Part shown: one piece after another, positions 24,037 to 31,841 of the stretch
Numbering within the stretch: the stretch's first letter is position 1
Layout of the letters: every line of letters begins with the position of its first letter
DNA from: a virus
IMG/VR virus record: IMGVR_UViG_3300046011_005003
Coordinates: 1 to 36,638 of that record
DNA: 36,638 nt
Strand: one strand, 5' to 3'
Notes under the pieces: generated by a model
What the model saw: the letters and a program-made list of their open reading frames with translations, nothing else
What the model was told of the DNA's origin: nothing
The model's database searches: none
Made by a program: the position numbers and the translations under genes

Positions 24037-24453
24037 TTAAACGATCTTGGTACCGGCAGCCAGGGCCACGCGGCGGTCGGTTTCGTTCAGGGCATTAAAG
24101 TCTGAACGCTTCATTGTTTTTGCGCTGGCAGCATCATCAGCATCAACAGCCGGTACTGCCGGAGAGGCTTCAAGGTCTGCGGCGGTTGCAGCTGCACTGC
24201 GCTGGGCTTTTTCTGCCTCTACAATGGCAAGCGCGGCATCACTGGCCTGGCTTGTGCCATCAAAGGCAAGTTGTTCGACAAGGGCCTCATGGCCGGGGAT
24301 GGAACAGGCGCGCACGGCGTTGATGCGCTGGATCTCTGCAGCGGCACCTTCAGCACGGGCAGCGGCCAGGGCTTCGGCATGTCCTGCGGTGGCTTCAGCT
24401 GCAATGGCCTCTACCAGTTCGGGGCAGTCTGCTTTCAGTTGGTCAATGGTCAT
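24037..24453 (-). CDS. Nested scaffold protein (Nu3-like)
   Basis: An in-frame ATG at codon 303 of the protease gene is preceded by GGAG nine bases away. The product would be 138 residues: the helical Ala/Glu-rich C-terminal part alone. Lambda makes its Nu3 scaffold in the same way from the end of gene C. It shares the protease reading frame. Confidence 0.6.
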   Translation of the reverse strand: MTIDQLKADCPELVEAIAAEATAGHAEALAAARAEGAAAEIQRINAVRACSIPGHEALVEQLAFDGTSQASDAALAIVEAEKAQRSAAATAADLEASPAVPAVDADDAASAKTMKRSDFNALNETDRRVALAAGTKIV

Positions 24454-25359
24454 AATTTTTTTCTCCGTTTCTGTGGCCGTGACAGCACTGGTCCGGCTGA
24501 TTGATTTTGTTTGTGGGGTGCGGGTAAGCTCCCTGACCTGCTGTATGGTTTCGGCCAGGGTGGCAACACTGTCCACCAGACCGGCATCAATGGCTTTCTG
24601 GCCCAGAAACACCCGGCCATCTGCCATGTTAAAAAGTACATCCTCAACAGTGCAGCCCCGGTTAGAGGCTACTGATTCAACAAACAGCTGATAAATCTGA
24701 TCAACATCGGCCTGCAGCATGGCCCGGCCTTCTTCAGTCAATGCCGCATACTGGCTGATGGCACGCTTGTAGCGGCCTGCGGTGACTTCCGTGGTTTTAA
24801 TGCCCTGCTTTTCTTCCCAGGTGCTGATATCCATGTGACTGGCGACTACGCCGATACTGCCGACATCGGTGGTCAGGTCTGCCATGGTGATCTTATCAAC
24901 GGCTGAACCGATCCAGTAGGCAGCGCTGCACATCATGCCGTCTGCACAGGCCATGGTCGGCTTGGCTCCACGGTTGGCCCGCAGTATGTCGGCCAGTTGC
25001 ATGGTGCCGTCAACGGTGCCGCCGGGGCTGTCGATATGCAGTACAATCCCCTTGACTGCCGGATCATTGAGGGCTGACAGGTAATCATTAGCGATCTGAT
25101 CAGTTGAAGCGCCTCCACTGATCTGGGTCATCAGATTCATGCGCTTGCCGATAACCCCATGCACCGGGATAACTGCAACGCCGTCTGTTATCTGCACATT
25201 TGCACGGGTGTTGTTTAAGGTTTTGCCGGTTGCTGCTTCTATGGCGCTGATGTCGATCTTTTCAGCCCGGTGCAGGTGGCTGGCATAGATACGCTGGATC
25301 TCTTCCAGCATCTGCGGCCTGATGGCCCATGGGCCGTTTACGATGTCAATCAGTCTCAT
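24037..25359 (-). CDS. S49 prohead protease (gpC-like)
   Basis: This 440-residue protein has an S49/SppA-type serine peptidase domain (about 30-275) and a helical Ala/Glu-rich C-terminal extension (about 300-420) that fits a scaffold. Ser145 in Cys-Ser-Ala-Ala-Tyr and Lys198 in Arg-Tyr-Lys-Arg fit the Ser-Lys pair of the family. It matures the prohead and then degrades. It lies between portal and coat genes, as lambda C does. A nested scaffold start is described separately. Confidence 0.92.
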   Translation of the reverse strand: MRLIDIVNGPWAIRPQMLEEIQRIYASHLHRAEKIDISAIEAATGKTLNNTRANVQITDGVAVIPVHGVIGKRMNLMTQISGGASTDQIANDYLSALNDPAVKGIVLHIDSPGGTVDGTMQLADILRANRGAKPTMACADGMMCSAAYWIGSAVDKITMADLTTDVGSIGVVASHMDISTWEEKQGIKTTEVTAGRYKRAISQYAALTEEGRAMLQADVDQIYQLFVESVASNRGCTVEDVLFNMADGRVFLGQKAIDAGLVDSVATLAETIQQVRELTRTPQTKSISRTSAVTATETEKKIMTIDQLKADCPELVEAIAAEATAGHAEALAAARAEGAAAEIQRINAVRACSIPGHEALVEQLAFDGTSQASDAALAIVEAEKAQRSAAATAADLEASPAVPAVDADDAASAKTMKRSDFNALNETDRRVALAAGTKIV

Positions 25360-25364
25360 GGCGG

Positions 25365-27008
25365 TTACTCCGTTTCGGTGTCCGGCTGGTCTGCTTCCGG
25401 TTCCGGTTCTGCTTTTTCTGCTGCGGCTTCATAGGCGCTGATGGTGATGCCGTTAGCACGCAGGATGCTGCGCTCTTTGAGGATCTGCGGCAGCTTGTCC
25501 TCCCATGGAGTTCCGGTCAGCTTGCGGCTTTCTTCATCCAGGGTGCTGATGGTCAGCTCCACCCGCTTGGCTGCGGCGTTGACTTCTTTCAGCGGGTCAA
25601 GCTGGCTAGGGGCGTCACCTATCCAGCAGCTGCCCAGCCAGGCTTTGCGGACCAGCGGATCAGCAAAAAATCCGGGGGCATTCAGGCGGCCATTGATAAC
25701 CGCTTCAGTGATGATTGCCTCATAGACTGGTTGGCAGAACTGGCTTACCAACCAGTGACGGCGGCGGTTGAAATAATCCCATGCCTCTTCAAGTGCGGCA
25801 CGGGCTGCGCTGTAGGATGCGGTGAAGTGCTTGACCAGCAGCTCAAACGGCAGTTCAAGGCTCATGCCGATCTGGCGCAGGATGCTGGTGACAAAGGGAT
25901 CAAAAGCGGGGTTAGGTCTGCCGGGGTTAACTGATTCCACTTTTTCGCCAGGCAGCAGCCCGATAACAGAACCGTAACCCAGCTCCATGCCGGTGGTGTC
26001 TGCCTGCAGGCTGGCGTCACCGGTTGGGTTGCTTTGGGTGGCAGCAGGGCCAAGCTGCGGGTTGCCGGTTTCATTGGTAACAAAGACGGTGAGCATGCCG
26101 GATACCACGGCAGCCATAACCTCGGCATCGGTGTAGCGACCAAGCTGCTTGATCAGTTCCACAACAGGGGTCAGGTACGGTACGCCTCTAGTCTGGCCGG
26201 GACGGGTCTTGTCCAGCAGGTGCAGGCAGAGTGGTGAACCGTTGCTGCTGAAGGCAGGCAGTTTTGACCAGGTAAGTTTATCAGTGCCGGTGCGGCGGAT
26301 GCTGCCGGGGTGCTGGTTGAGCACGTGGTACGCAACCGGTGCGCCGTTTTCGTCTTTTTCAACACCGCCGGAAAGTCGGGCAGTGGGGGGCTTATTGTCG
26401 GGGTTGCAGATACGGGCAGCTTCTATCAGCTGCAGTTTTGTTTTGTAGGGGGAACCGGCACGGGTAATACGGGGCAGGTTAATAAACAGGTCACCATCTT
26501 CTAGCGCCTTGCTGAATACCAACGCTTGCAGCAGGCTGAAAGGCAGCTGGCGTTCTGCGTCAATCTCGCGGGTTTCTGCTGCCAGTCTAAATTCACGCTC
26601 GGCCATACGCTCCCAGGCATCGGCAGTAGCGTCATCAATCTTCAGCACTTCGCGGTCAATCTGGGCCTTTACCTTTAAGCCGGTGCCAACAACCTTGGTG
26701 ATGTTGGTGCGGATGGCACCACCGGCAATGGCGTTGTTACGGTAGAGGTGTTGGGATTCTTCGCGCAGGGTGGAAAGGTCTGGCAGGATGGCGGTATCAG
26801 CATCACGCTCTGATACCCGGCCAAGCTGGTTGGCACGGCGGGTGCGGTCTGCTCCGGTGTAACCACCGGCAACAGCCATGCGGACCCGTTGTTGGTAACG
26901 CTGCGCGCCTTTGATCGGGTCAATGAAGTTAACCAGATCATCCATCCAGGTAACCGGAACGGTGATCTGCTTACCGGCAATGGTTATTTCACGGGCAAGC
27001 GTGCTCAT
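25365..27008 (-). CDS. Portal protein (gpB-like)
   Basis: This 547-residue protein fits lambda-type portals (gpB), with the conserved Arg-Asn-Asn-Ala-Ile-Ala-Gly-Gly segment (about 90-97), a Leu-Leu-Asp-Lys-Thr-Arg-Pro-Gly-Gln segment (about 265-273) and the Ala-Ala-Leu-Glu-Glu-Ala-Trp crown/stem region (about 425-431). It forms the dodecameric DNA entry ring. The ATG at 27008 overlaps the stop of the gpW-like gene (ATGA) and has GGAGG nine bases before it; the ATG at 27074 is unsupported. The C-terminus is acidic and low in complexity. Confidence 0.93.
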   Translation of the reverse strand: MSTLAREITIAGKQITVPVTWMDDLVNFIDPIKGAQRYQQRVRMAVAGGYTGADRTRRANQLGRVSERDADTAILPDLSTLREESQHLYRNNAIAGGAIRTNITKVVGTGLKVKAQIDREVLKIDDATADAWERMAEREFRLAAETREIDAERQLPFSLLQALVFSKALEDGDLFINLPRITRAGSPYKTKLQLIEAARICNPDNKPPTARLSGGVEKDENGAPVAYHVLNQHPGSIRRTGTDKLTWSKLPAFSSNGSPLCLHLLDKTRPGQTRGVPYLTPVVELIKQLGRYTDAEVMAAVVSGMLTVFVTNETGNPQLGPAATQSNPTGDASLQADTTGMELGYGSVIGLLPGEKVESVNPGRPNPAFDPFVTSILRQIGMSLELPFELLVKHFTASYSAARAALEEAWDYFNRRRHWLVSQFCQPVYEAIITEAVINGRLNAPGFFADPLVRKAWLGSCWIGDAPSQLDPLKEVNAAAKRVELTISTLDEESRKLTGTPWEDKLPQILKERSILRANGITISAYEAAAEKAEPEPEADQPDTETE

Positions 27009-27223
27009 CGCGGTATAGCCTCCATGACACGGATGCCACCTGAACGGGACAGGCGCGAAACGCGAGCATCCCAAATAGTGATCATGGCGGAGATATCCTT
27101 TAACTGGTGGCGCTTGAAAGTCTTGTTATCAATGGTTACTTCTGCATTGATGCCAAGCTGTTCTTCAATATTCAGCCAGTAGGCAAGTTTATCTTCTGCT
27201 TGTTGTAGAGTGATTCCGGCCAT
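27005..27223 (-). CDS. Head-tail joining protein (gpW-like)
   Basis: This 72-residue helical protein, starting with Ala-Gly-Ile-Thr-Leu-Gln-Gln-Ala, resembles lambda gpW, which binds beneath the portal before FII and the tail attach. Its size and place between terminase and portal fit. AAGGGG precedes the ATG, and its end overlaps the portal start by four bases. Confidence 0.8.
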   Translation of the reverse strand: MAGITLQQAEDKLAYWLNIEEQLGINAEVTIDNKTFKRHQLKDISAMITIWDARVSRLSRSGGIRVMEAIPR

Positions 27224-27303
27224 GTGATCCCCTTGTTTGGAGCATGGCCGTTATGGTGGAGGGTTTTAAGGTAATTGTGAAGGGTGCTACTGTCCGTTGT
27301 TGT

Positions 27304-27319
27304 CCGTTAATGTCAACGG
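27304..27319. repeat. 16-bp inverted repeat near HTH gene
   Basis: CCGTTAATGTCAACGG has perfect 5-bp arms around a 6-bp centre and overlaps the stop codon of the HTH gene at 27313. A partial copy of the unit occurs at 27293-27299. It may be an operator for that protein, inferred only from proximity. Confidence 0.35.
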
Positions 27320-27561
27320 TCACGGTGGATGGTACGCATACGCTTGACGTAGTTACGCAGTTCTGATGCCAGGAAACGTGTGTTTTCGCGGTCAGGGGTG
27401 TCTGAATAGGTGGCAATCATCCCTTCATCAACCCTGCGGCGGATGGTGCGAGTACTGACAGACAGGATCTCTGCGGCGGTGTCGATGTCGATCAACACCG
27501 ATTGTTCCAGTATTTCTCGCTTGTACTGCTCTACTTCAGCCCGTGTGATATGTGCTGTCAT
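27313..27561 (-). CDS. MerR/excisionase-like HTH protein
   Basis: This 82-residue protein has an N-terminal helix and a winged-helix HTH of the excisionase/MerR type (about 25-65): Asp-Thr-Ala-Ala-Glu-Ile-Leu-Ser-Val-Ser-Thr-Arg-Thr-Ile-Arg-Arg-Arg followed by the wing. It overlaps the terminase stop by four bases, so it is cotranslated with terminase. A DNA-binding gene between terminase and gpW is odd. It could regulate late genes or bind DNA during packaging. Confidence 0.75.
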   Translation of the reverse strand: MTAHITRAEVEQYKREILEQSVLIDIDTAAEILSVSTRTIRRRVDEGMIATYSDTPDRENTRFLASELRNYVKRMRTIHRDR

Positions 27562-29423
27562 TGGTTCTGTACCCCCCGTGATAGTATTCTGCGTGCTGTA
27601 GTTTGGGTTTCTTTGCGTGGTATGCGTAATTTAAGGATCTCTCTCAACGCCAGGGCATAGACGTTGCAATCCCAGTAGTCAATACGCTGTTGTTTTTTGC
27701 TGTGCTGCCAGTCGCCGTGATCGTCTTTTGTTTCTCCGGTGTAGTGCTTGGCAAAGGCACTATCAATATCAGCATGAAAGGCCAGGGCGGTGGTGCTGTC
27801 TGGATCAAGCTGCAGCAGACGCTCAAGCTCATCTTTAAATAGATCAACCCGCAGGTTTGCCCGTGTAAGTCCGCCAGGTATGGCCTTGTTTGTGCCAGGC
27901 CAGGTGGCGATGTTTTTGAAGCTTACCAGATCACCGGTTCTGCCGTGCATGCCTTTGATCGGGATCATTACCCGGTTGCGGCTGCACCATTCGTATACTT
28001 CCATGGTGCGGCTGTGCTTCTGCCAGCCCCTCCGCGTACCGCCTGAGTCAATCAGGCCGTTGCTGATTCTGAACTGCCTGCTTTCATGATCCTGCCAGGT
28101 GGATTGCAGCAGTCCTTCAAGGTCGGTAAATTTCTGCACTATGCCGTGGCGCACCATCTGTAATTTGATTTCTGGTGCATAGCCTGCTGACCAGAGCTCA
28201 TAATAAAAGCTGTCCTGTTGAGTATCCACCAACAGCCAGAGTGCGGCGGTGTCTGGCGGGATAAGATCCGGCGGAGTGTCTGAACAGTAGCGCAGCAGGT
28301 TTTCTTCAGTGACAGCTGCAGCCTGTTCCTCTACAAAATCAATCGCCTCATAGCCGTTTGCCCAGGCTACCTTTGCGGCATGTTCACCCTGTTTGGCACG
28401 CAGCCAGGCCGCGCCGATCTCTGCCAGGGTGATATCAAGGCATTCCCAGGCGCGATGGTGGAAGCCTACCTTGTGGGGGCGGTGGTTATCTGCACCCTGG
28501 ACGCAGTACCAGTGCCCCATTCTGATGGCGTGTTCACGGGCTTGATCATCCCACAGGCTACCGCATTCATTGCAGGCGTAACTGCAGCTGTTGCGCTCGA
28601 CCTCTTCAGGTGTGGCGTTTTCCGGTATGACCAGATGTTCTGTATCCATTTTGATGAATTCATCACAATGGGGGCATTTGACGCGGTATTCCCAGACCTG
28701 ATGGCAGTTCTGCACACCTTTGTAGATAAACAGGCCAGCCGGAGTGCTGGAGAAAAAGCGTTTATACCGGCCTTTGTAGTTGCGGTTCCGCTTTTTGATC
28801 AGGGTTATCGGGTCTGCTTCTTTGCCCACAGTGGGGGGGTATTTGTCTACCTCATCACCAAAGCAGTGCTTGGCTGTCCAGGTGGCCATGGAGCTTGCAC
28901 TGTTGGCGTGTGCCGGCCAGATGGTAACGCCGTTGACCAGGTTGATCCGCGCCAGGGTGGTGTCATCCTGTCGGGCTGAGAGGTAACGGGCCAGCCGGGG
29001 TGATTTCTGCAGGGTGGGGCGCAGTTTGCCGCTGGTTACTTTGGCGGCGGTGTCTTCTGTGGGCATCAAGTAGAAGATGCCGCCGGGATCGCAATCAACC
29101 GCCCATCCGATGCAGTTGATCATGGTGTTGGTTTTGCCGGATTGCTCTACACCACAAAACCAGACTTCACGCACCCAGGGCAGGCCAAAGGTATCCATGA
29201 TCTTGACGGTGTGGGGTGCATAGTCATGCCGCCATGGGCCTTCATGGGCTCCATCGGAAACCACGCGGTATTTTTCCGCCCATTCGCTGACCTTGATCTT
29301 TTCCGGGTGCCGCATAACCAGACGCAGCTGGCGGGGCAGTTCAAAAGATACTTCACGACCTGCCAGAAAGGCAGGGAAGTGATCCGGCAGCGGGATGGTA
29401 TGGGAGAGCAGGGCGGGTTGCAT
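27558..29423 (-). CDS. terL: Terminase large subunit (gpA-like)
   Basis: This 621-residue protein matches the lambda gpA terminase family. Walker A is Gly-Val-Glu-Gln-Ser-Gly-Lys-Thr (91-98), Walker B carries Asp190-Glu191, and the coupling motif Ser-Ser-Thr-Pro lies at 225-228. A zinc-binding insert has Cys250, Cys253, Cys284 and Cys287, and the nuclease domain begins near Leu-Leu-Val-Asp (about 395). It packages DNA and cuts at cos. gpA-type terminases leave 12-nt 5' ends in lambda, matching the terminal repeats of this genome. Confidence 0.95.
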   Translation of the reverse strand: MQPALLSHTIPLPDHFPAFLAGREVSFELPRQLRLVMRHPEKIKVSEWAEKYRVVSDGAHEGPWRHDYAPHTVKIMDTFGLPWVREVWFCGVEQSGKTNTMINCIGWAVDCDPGGIFYLMPTEDTAAKVTSGKLRPTLQKSPRLARYLSARQDDTTLARINLVNGVTIWPAHANSASSMATWTAKHCFGDEVDKYPPTVGKEADPITLIKKRNRNYKGRYKRFFSSTPAGLFIYKGVQNCHQVWEYRVKCPHCDEFIKMDTEHLVIPENATPEEVERNSCSYACNECGSLWDDQAREHAIRMGHWYCVQGADNHRPHKVGFHHRAWECLDITLAEIGAAWLRAKQGEHAAKVAWANGYEAIDFVEEQAAAVTEENLLRYCSDTPPDLIPPDTAALWLLVDTQQDSFYYELWSAGYAPEIKLQMVRHGIVQKFTDLEGLLQSTWQDHESRQFRISNGLIDSGGTRRGWQKHSRTMEVYEWCSRNRVMIPIKGMHGRTGDLVSFKNIATWPGTNKAIPGGLTRANLRVDLFKDELERLLQLDPDSTTALAFHADIDSAFAKHYTGETKDDHGDWQHSKKQQRIDYWDCNVYALALREILKLRIPRKETQTTARRILSRGVQNQ

Positions 29424-29956
29424 TAATCTGTTTCCTGATCCTTTGTGAACATCCCTTCAATACGTCCGGCGTTGACTACTTCGTTAAATGCTCGGCTTAC
29501 CAGTTCTTCTGCCTGTTCGTACACTTCTGGACCACGGGCCGGATCACCACCGGCAGCATGGATGATGGCCACGCTGCCAATGTGTATCTGGTGCCGCAGG
29601 CTATCACGCAGGGTGCCGATAACGGCGGCCATTTGTGCCCAGGCTTCTTCTTTCTGCAGCCAGTTGGCATCTTCTTTACGGTTGGCGATACGGGCCTTTT
29701 CTACTTCCATTTCCAGCTTTTCAATTTCTAACCGGCGTTTTTTATCTTCCTGGTCAATTGACGGGGCTGCCTGCCTGACAAAACCGAAGACTTTTTCTGC
29801 GTATTCCATGACCTGGTATTTACTGAGAGTCTTATCAGCGGCAATGCTGATCTTGCCATCAGCACAGTCTTGATAAAACTTGCCGGTGCTGATCTGGCCA
29901 CGGTTCTGCAGCCACAGCAGGGCTTCTTTTCGGTTTTTGAAGCGGTCTTCAGTCAT
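29423..29956 (-). CDS. terS: Terminase small subunit
   Basis: This 177-residue protein has an N-terminal winged-helix-like DNA-binding region (1-60), a central charged coiled coil (about 70-105) and a C-terminal helical part that may contact the large subunit. This layout resembles lambda Nu1-like small subunits. It recognises cos and recruits the large subunit. The start has TGAGG before it, and its stop overlaps the large subunit start. Confidence 0.85.
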   Translation of the reverse strand: MTEDRFKNRKEALLWLQNRGQISTGKFYQDCADGKISIAADKTLSKYQVMEYAEKVFGFVRQAAPSIDQEDKKRRLEIEKLEMEVEKARIANRKEDANWLQKEEAWAQMAAVIGTLRDSLRHQIHIGSVAIIHAAGGDPARGPEVYEQAEELVSRAFNEVVNAGRIEGMFTKDQETD

Positions 29957-29962
29957 AATGCC

Positions 29963-30109
29963 TCAGTACGTCACGCAGGTGGTCAGCACCGCAGCACTCA
30001 GCCAATAAACAATCTTGCGCCAGTCGCTGATGTCGTGCCAGGCATACCCGGCGGCCGCCAGCACATCCAGTACGATCAACAGGGTGGGGAAGGTTTTTGT
30101 AGTTAGCAT
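29963..30109 (-). CDS. Small membrane protein (48 aa)
   Basis: This 48-residue frame has two hydrophobic segments (about 8-23 and 33-47) around a polar Asp-Ile-Ser-Asp-Trp-Arg-Lys turn, so a small hairpin membrane protein is likely. GAGG lies before the ATG, and it overlaps the upstream stop by seven bases. It immediately precedes the terminase small subunit. The function is unknown. Confidence 0.6.
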   Translation of the reverse strand: MLTTKTFPTLLIVLDVLAAAGYAWHDISDWRKIVYWLSAAVLTTCVTY

Positions 30110-30420
30110 TGTGTCGCCTCTGCTACAGCATCAAGCATTAATCCTGCATGGCGCCGTATTACGTCTGACACCGGGCCGTCAACAACATCAAAGATGCTGA
30201 CAAGTCTGGCTTTATCCAAACCTTCCGGCAGATAAATGTCACACATTCTGATTGCTGCTTCTTCAGCAGATCTGGTGCGGTTCCAGCGGGCGCTGTGTTG
30301 TTTTTCTTCAGCCTGAAGGGTACAGATCATGGACAGTATGATGCATGACATCAAAAACGCCCGGTTTCTATCTACGCTTTCAGGTTCTTGCAGAAGTTGC
30401 ACAAAGGTGGTTTTAGTCAT
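30103..30420 (-). CDS. Hypothetical protein
   Basis: This 105-residue protein is mostly helical, with a hydrophobic stretch at 23-36 and a charged middle. The family is not recognised. It is coupled to its neighbours: its start overlaps the upstream stop by four bases and its end overlaps the next start by seven. Confidence 0.65.
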   Translation of the reverse strand: MTKTTFVQLLQEPESVDRNRAFLMSCIILSMICTLQAEEKQHSARWNRTRSAEEAAIRMCDIYLPEGLDKARLVSIFDVVDGPVSDVIRRHAGLMLDAVAEATQC

Positions 30421-30689
30421 GGGTAATAACCCCTTGCGTTGTTTTTATGATAGACGGCTTCCATTAGATCTTTGATGTTGACTTTGTATTTTTCTTCCAG
30501 TATCCGCAGGGCAGTTTCTGCGCTGTGATATACGTCCATGACTTCTCTGGCCACATGCATGATGTCTGGATTGCCAAGTTCTGCAGCGGCTTCTGTTGCT
30601 TCTGTGTTGATGTGTTTGACCTGTCCATATATGCCGTTTTCATCAACAAATTTAGTGCGCGGGAAGTGATAAATCATATTAATCATCAT
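30417..30689 (-). CDS. MazG-like nucleotide pyrophosphohydrolase
   Basis: This 90-residue protein has the all-helical MazG signature Glu30-x-x-Glu33 ... Glu49-x-x-Asp52, which binds Mg2+, and the typical length of single-domain phage MazG-like proteins. These hydrolyse nucleoside triphosphates to monophosphates and may clear altered or alarmone-type nucleotides during infection. Its ATG overlaps the upstream stop (ATGA). A GGAG lies eight bases before the ATG. Confidence 0.8.
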   Translation of the reverse strand: MMINMIYHFPRTKFVDENGIYGQVKHINTEATEAAAELGNPDIMHVAREVMDVYHSAETALRILEEKYKVNIKDLMEAVYHKNNARGYYP

Positions 30690-31066
30690 GGTGATGGCTC
30701 CATTAAGGTTGCATAGTAGTGGCGCTGTATGGTTTGGGCTTTAATCCGGCTGCCGGTGGCCTGCCTGATAAGGCTGGCTATGGTGTTCCAACTCTCCGGC
30801 TTTTTGGCTGATCTCATTTGTTTAATGCTGTCAATAAACGGCCGTACCAGTTCTATGGTGCGGTCTTTTAGCAGGCTGTTGGGTAGTTTGTTGGCTTTAA
30901 GGTCTGCAGTCATCGGCATGACTGGAGTTATTTCCAGCGCCGTGCGGGTTCCGCAGTTGATGCACTTGTAGACCAGTTCTCCCAGGTAGCGGGCACCGCC
31001 ACCGTCTATCTGCCGGCATTCATCATGTCCCTGGTACATCTTGCGGCTGCATTTTGGGCAGTTCAT
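30686..31066 (-). CDS. Zinc-ribbon protein, possible regulator
   Basis: This 126-residue protein begins with a zinc ribbon, Cys-Pro-Lys-Cys (3-6) and Cys-Ile-Asn-Cys (35-38), followed by a helical region that may be HTH-like (about 85-115). The ATG at 31066 overlaps the upstream stop (ATGA) and has AAAGG before it; the ATG at 31099 lies inside the upstream gene. A role in phage transcription control is possible. Confidence 0.7.
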   Translation of the reverse strand: MNCPKCSRKMYQGHDECRQIDGGGARYLGELVYKCINCGTRTALEITPVMPMTADLKANKLPNSLLKDRTIELVRPFIDSIKQMRSAKKPESWNTIASLIRQATGSRIKAQTIQRHYYATLMEPSP

Positions 31067-31194
31067 ACGTTTTCCTTTGCGTGTGGGCAGAAGGGGCAAA
31101 GTTTACCAGCGCTTGAACAGCCTATTTCCCTGCAGGCGGCCTGGTGGCTTTTGCGTATTTCTGCTTTTGTGAGTCTTTTTTCTGTGCTGGCCAT
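31063..31194 (-). CDS. Small Cys-rich protein (43 aa)
   Basis: This 43-residue basic frame has Cys at 21, 26, 33 and 36, with the last pair in Cys-Pro-Phe-Cys-Pro, a likely zinc knuckle. Its stop overlaps the start of the zinc-ribbon gene (ATGA), implying coupled expression. The upstream ribosome signal is weak. No family is recognised. Confidence 0.5.
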   Translation of the reverse strand: MASTEKRLTKAEIRKSHQAACREIGCSSAGKLCPFCPHAKENV

Positions 31195-31208
31195 GTCGCT
31201 TTGTACCT

Positions 31209-31256
31209 TGTTTTTAGGTCGTTATTTCATGTTTTTAGGCTACTAATTGCAGTAGC
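31209..31256. promoter_or_regulatory. Direct repeats and palindrome upstream of late genes
   Basis: TGTTTTTAGG occurs at 31209-31218 and 31230-31239, spaced 21 bp (two helical turns). It is followed by the inverted repeat GCTACT/AGTAGC (31239-31256, six-base centre). The cluster lies in a 130-bp gap ahead of the gene run that leads to terminase and may be a regulator-binding site. No clear sigma-70 promoter is seen here. Confidence 0.4.
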
Positions 31257-31318
31257 TTACTTAATTTCAGCCCCGTATTTTGTCGTTTTTGCCGGGTGAT
31301 TTAGGGTGTCTAATACGC

Positions 31319-31325
31319 GTTAGGT
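31319..31325 (-). other. attC half-site D (R'' box)
   Basis: ACCTAAC, read on the minus strand, overlaps the TAA of the gene at 31325. It is the exact complement of the R' box at the start of the same cassette (31848-31842). No matching R' box is seen downstream before 31195, so the site is partial or decayed. Confidence 0.5.
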
Positions 31326-31615
31326 TACTCTGCTGCTGTTCGGTGCTGCAACCGGCCATAAAAATCAACCGTATCTTGGCTTGGCATCACTCTGCCTTGT
31401 TCAATGTCGCAGACATCAGAACCCTTCACTTTCAGCATTTTAGCCAGCTCTCTGATGCTATAGTCATTCTGCTGTCTTATTGCTTTCAGCTTTTGACCGT
31501 GTTCCCTGTATGGTTCAGGTTGTCTCAACTTTGCATACAGTTCAGGGTGCTTCTCTTTTAGTTGTTCGTCAGTCAGCCATTCGCTTGTGCCATCGGCGTA
31601 ATCGAGGTGGATCAT
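31325..31615 (-). CDS. XRE-family HTH protein in cassette
   Basis: This 96-residue protein has an N-terminal segment (1-35) with Trp and Leu and a C-terminal XRE HTH (about 40-85) with Ile-Arg-Glu-Leu-Ala-Lys-Met-Leu and a Val-Cys-Asp-Ile-Glu-Gln-Gly-Arg recognition part. Its start overlaps the upstream gene by four bases (ATGA), so the two are one unit, resembling a toxin-antitoxin pair in layout. It ends in an attC-type R'' box. Whether it controls its own unit is unknown. Confidence 0.75.
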   Translation of the reverse strand: MIHLDYADGTSEWLTDEQLKEKHPELYAKLRQPEPYREHGQKLKAIRQQNDYSIRELAKMLKVKGSDVCDIEQGRVMPSQDTVDFYGRLQHRTAAE

Positions 31616-31818
31616 GGTTGCACCTTCTCCTTACTGTCCACGTAATCAAAATACTCGTTGACTACTTCAGGCGGCAGATCGTTGACAAATGCCATCTCTG
31701 CCATTGCAGAAAAATGGCTGTCGTTGTACGCAGGATTGCGCTCGTACTCTGCCTGAGATAGTCTGGAATGTGAGTGCATCAGGCTAAAAAGAAACTCTTT
31801 GTTAACTGGTATTTTCAT
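31612..31818 (-). CDS. Hypothetical protein, first gene of cassette
   Basis: This 68-residue protein is acidic with a helical middle. The family is not recognised. The ATG at 31818, with GAGGGG before it, is preferred over an ATG at 31887, which would lie inside the attC site. It lies 24 bp after the attC R' box and couples to the HTH gene. The layout suggests a toxin-antitoxin or regulatory pair, but the protein does not look like a known toxin. Confidence 0.65.
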   Translation of the reverse strand: MKIPVNKEFLFSLMHSHSRLSQAEYERNPAYNDSHFSAMAEMAFVNDLPPEVVNEYFDYVDSKEKVQP

Positions 31819-31841
31819 AATAGCTGCCCCTCGTATTCGTA

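Noticed and set aside
24047-24691. 214-codon ORF on the + strand
   Set aside because: It is a shadow opposite the Ala/Glu-rich scaffold part of the protease gene. Its Ala/Ser bias mirrors that composition.
27189-27416. 75-codon ORF on the minus strand
   Set aside because: It overlaps the HTH gene and the gpW-like gene in another frame and has no Shine-Dalgarno or domain.
28380-28979. 199-codon ORF on the + strand
   Set aside because: It lies opposite the conserved terminase large subunit, including its zinc-binding insert.
31195-31325. A full fourth attC site at D
   Set aside because: The R'' box is clear, but no GTTRRRY-type R' box follows before 31195. The only hairpin with one-sided bulges is weak, so just a half-site is reported.
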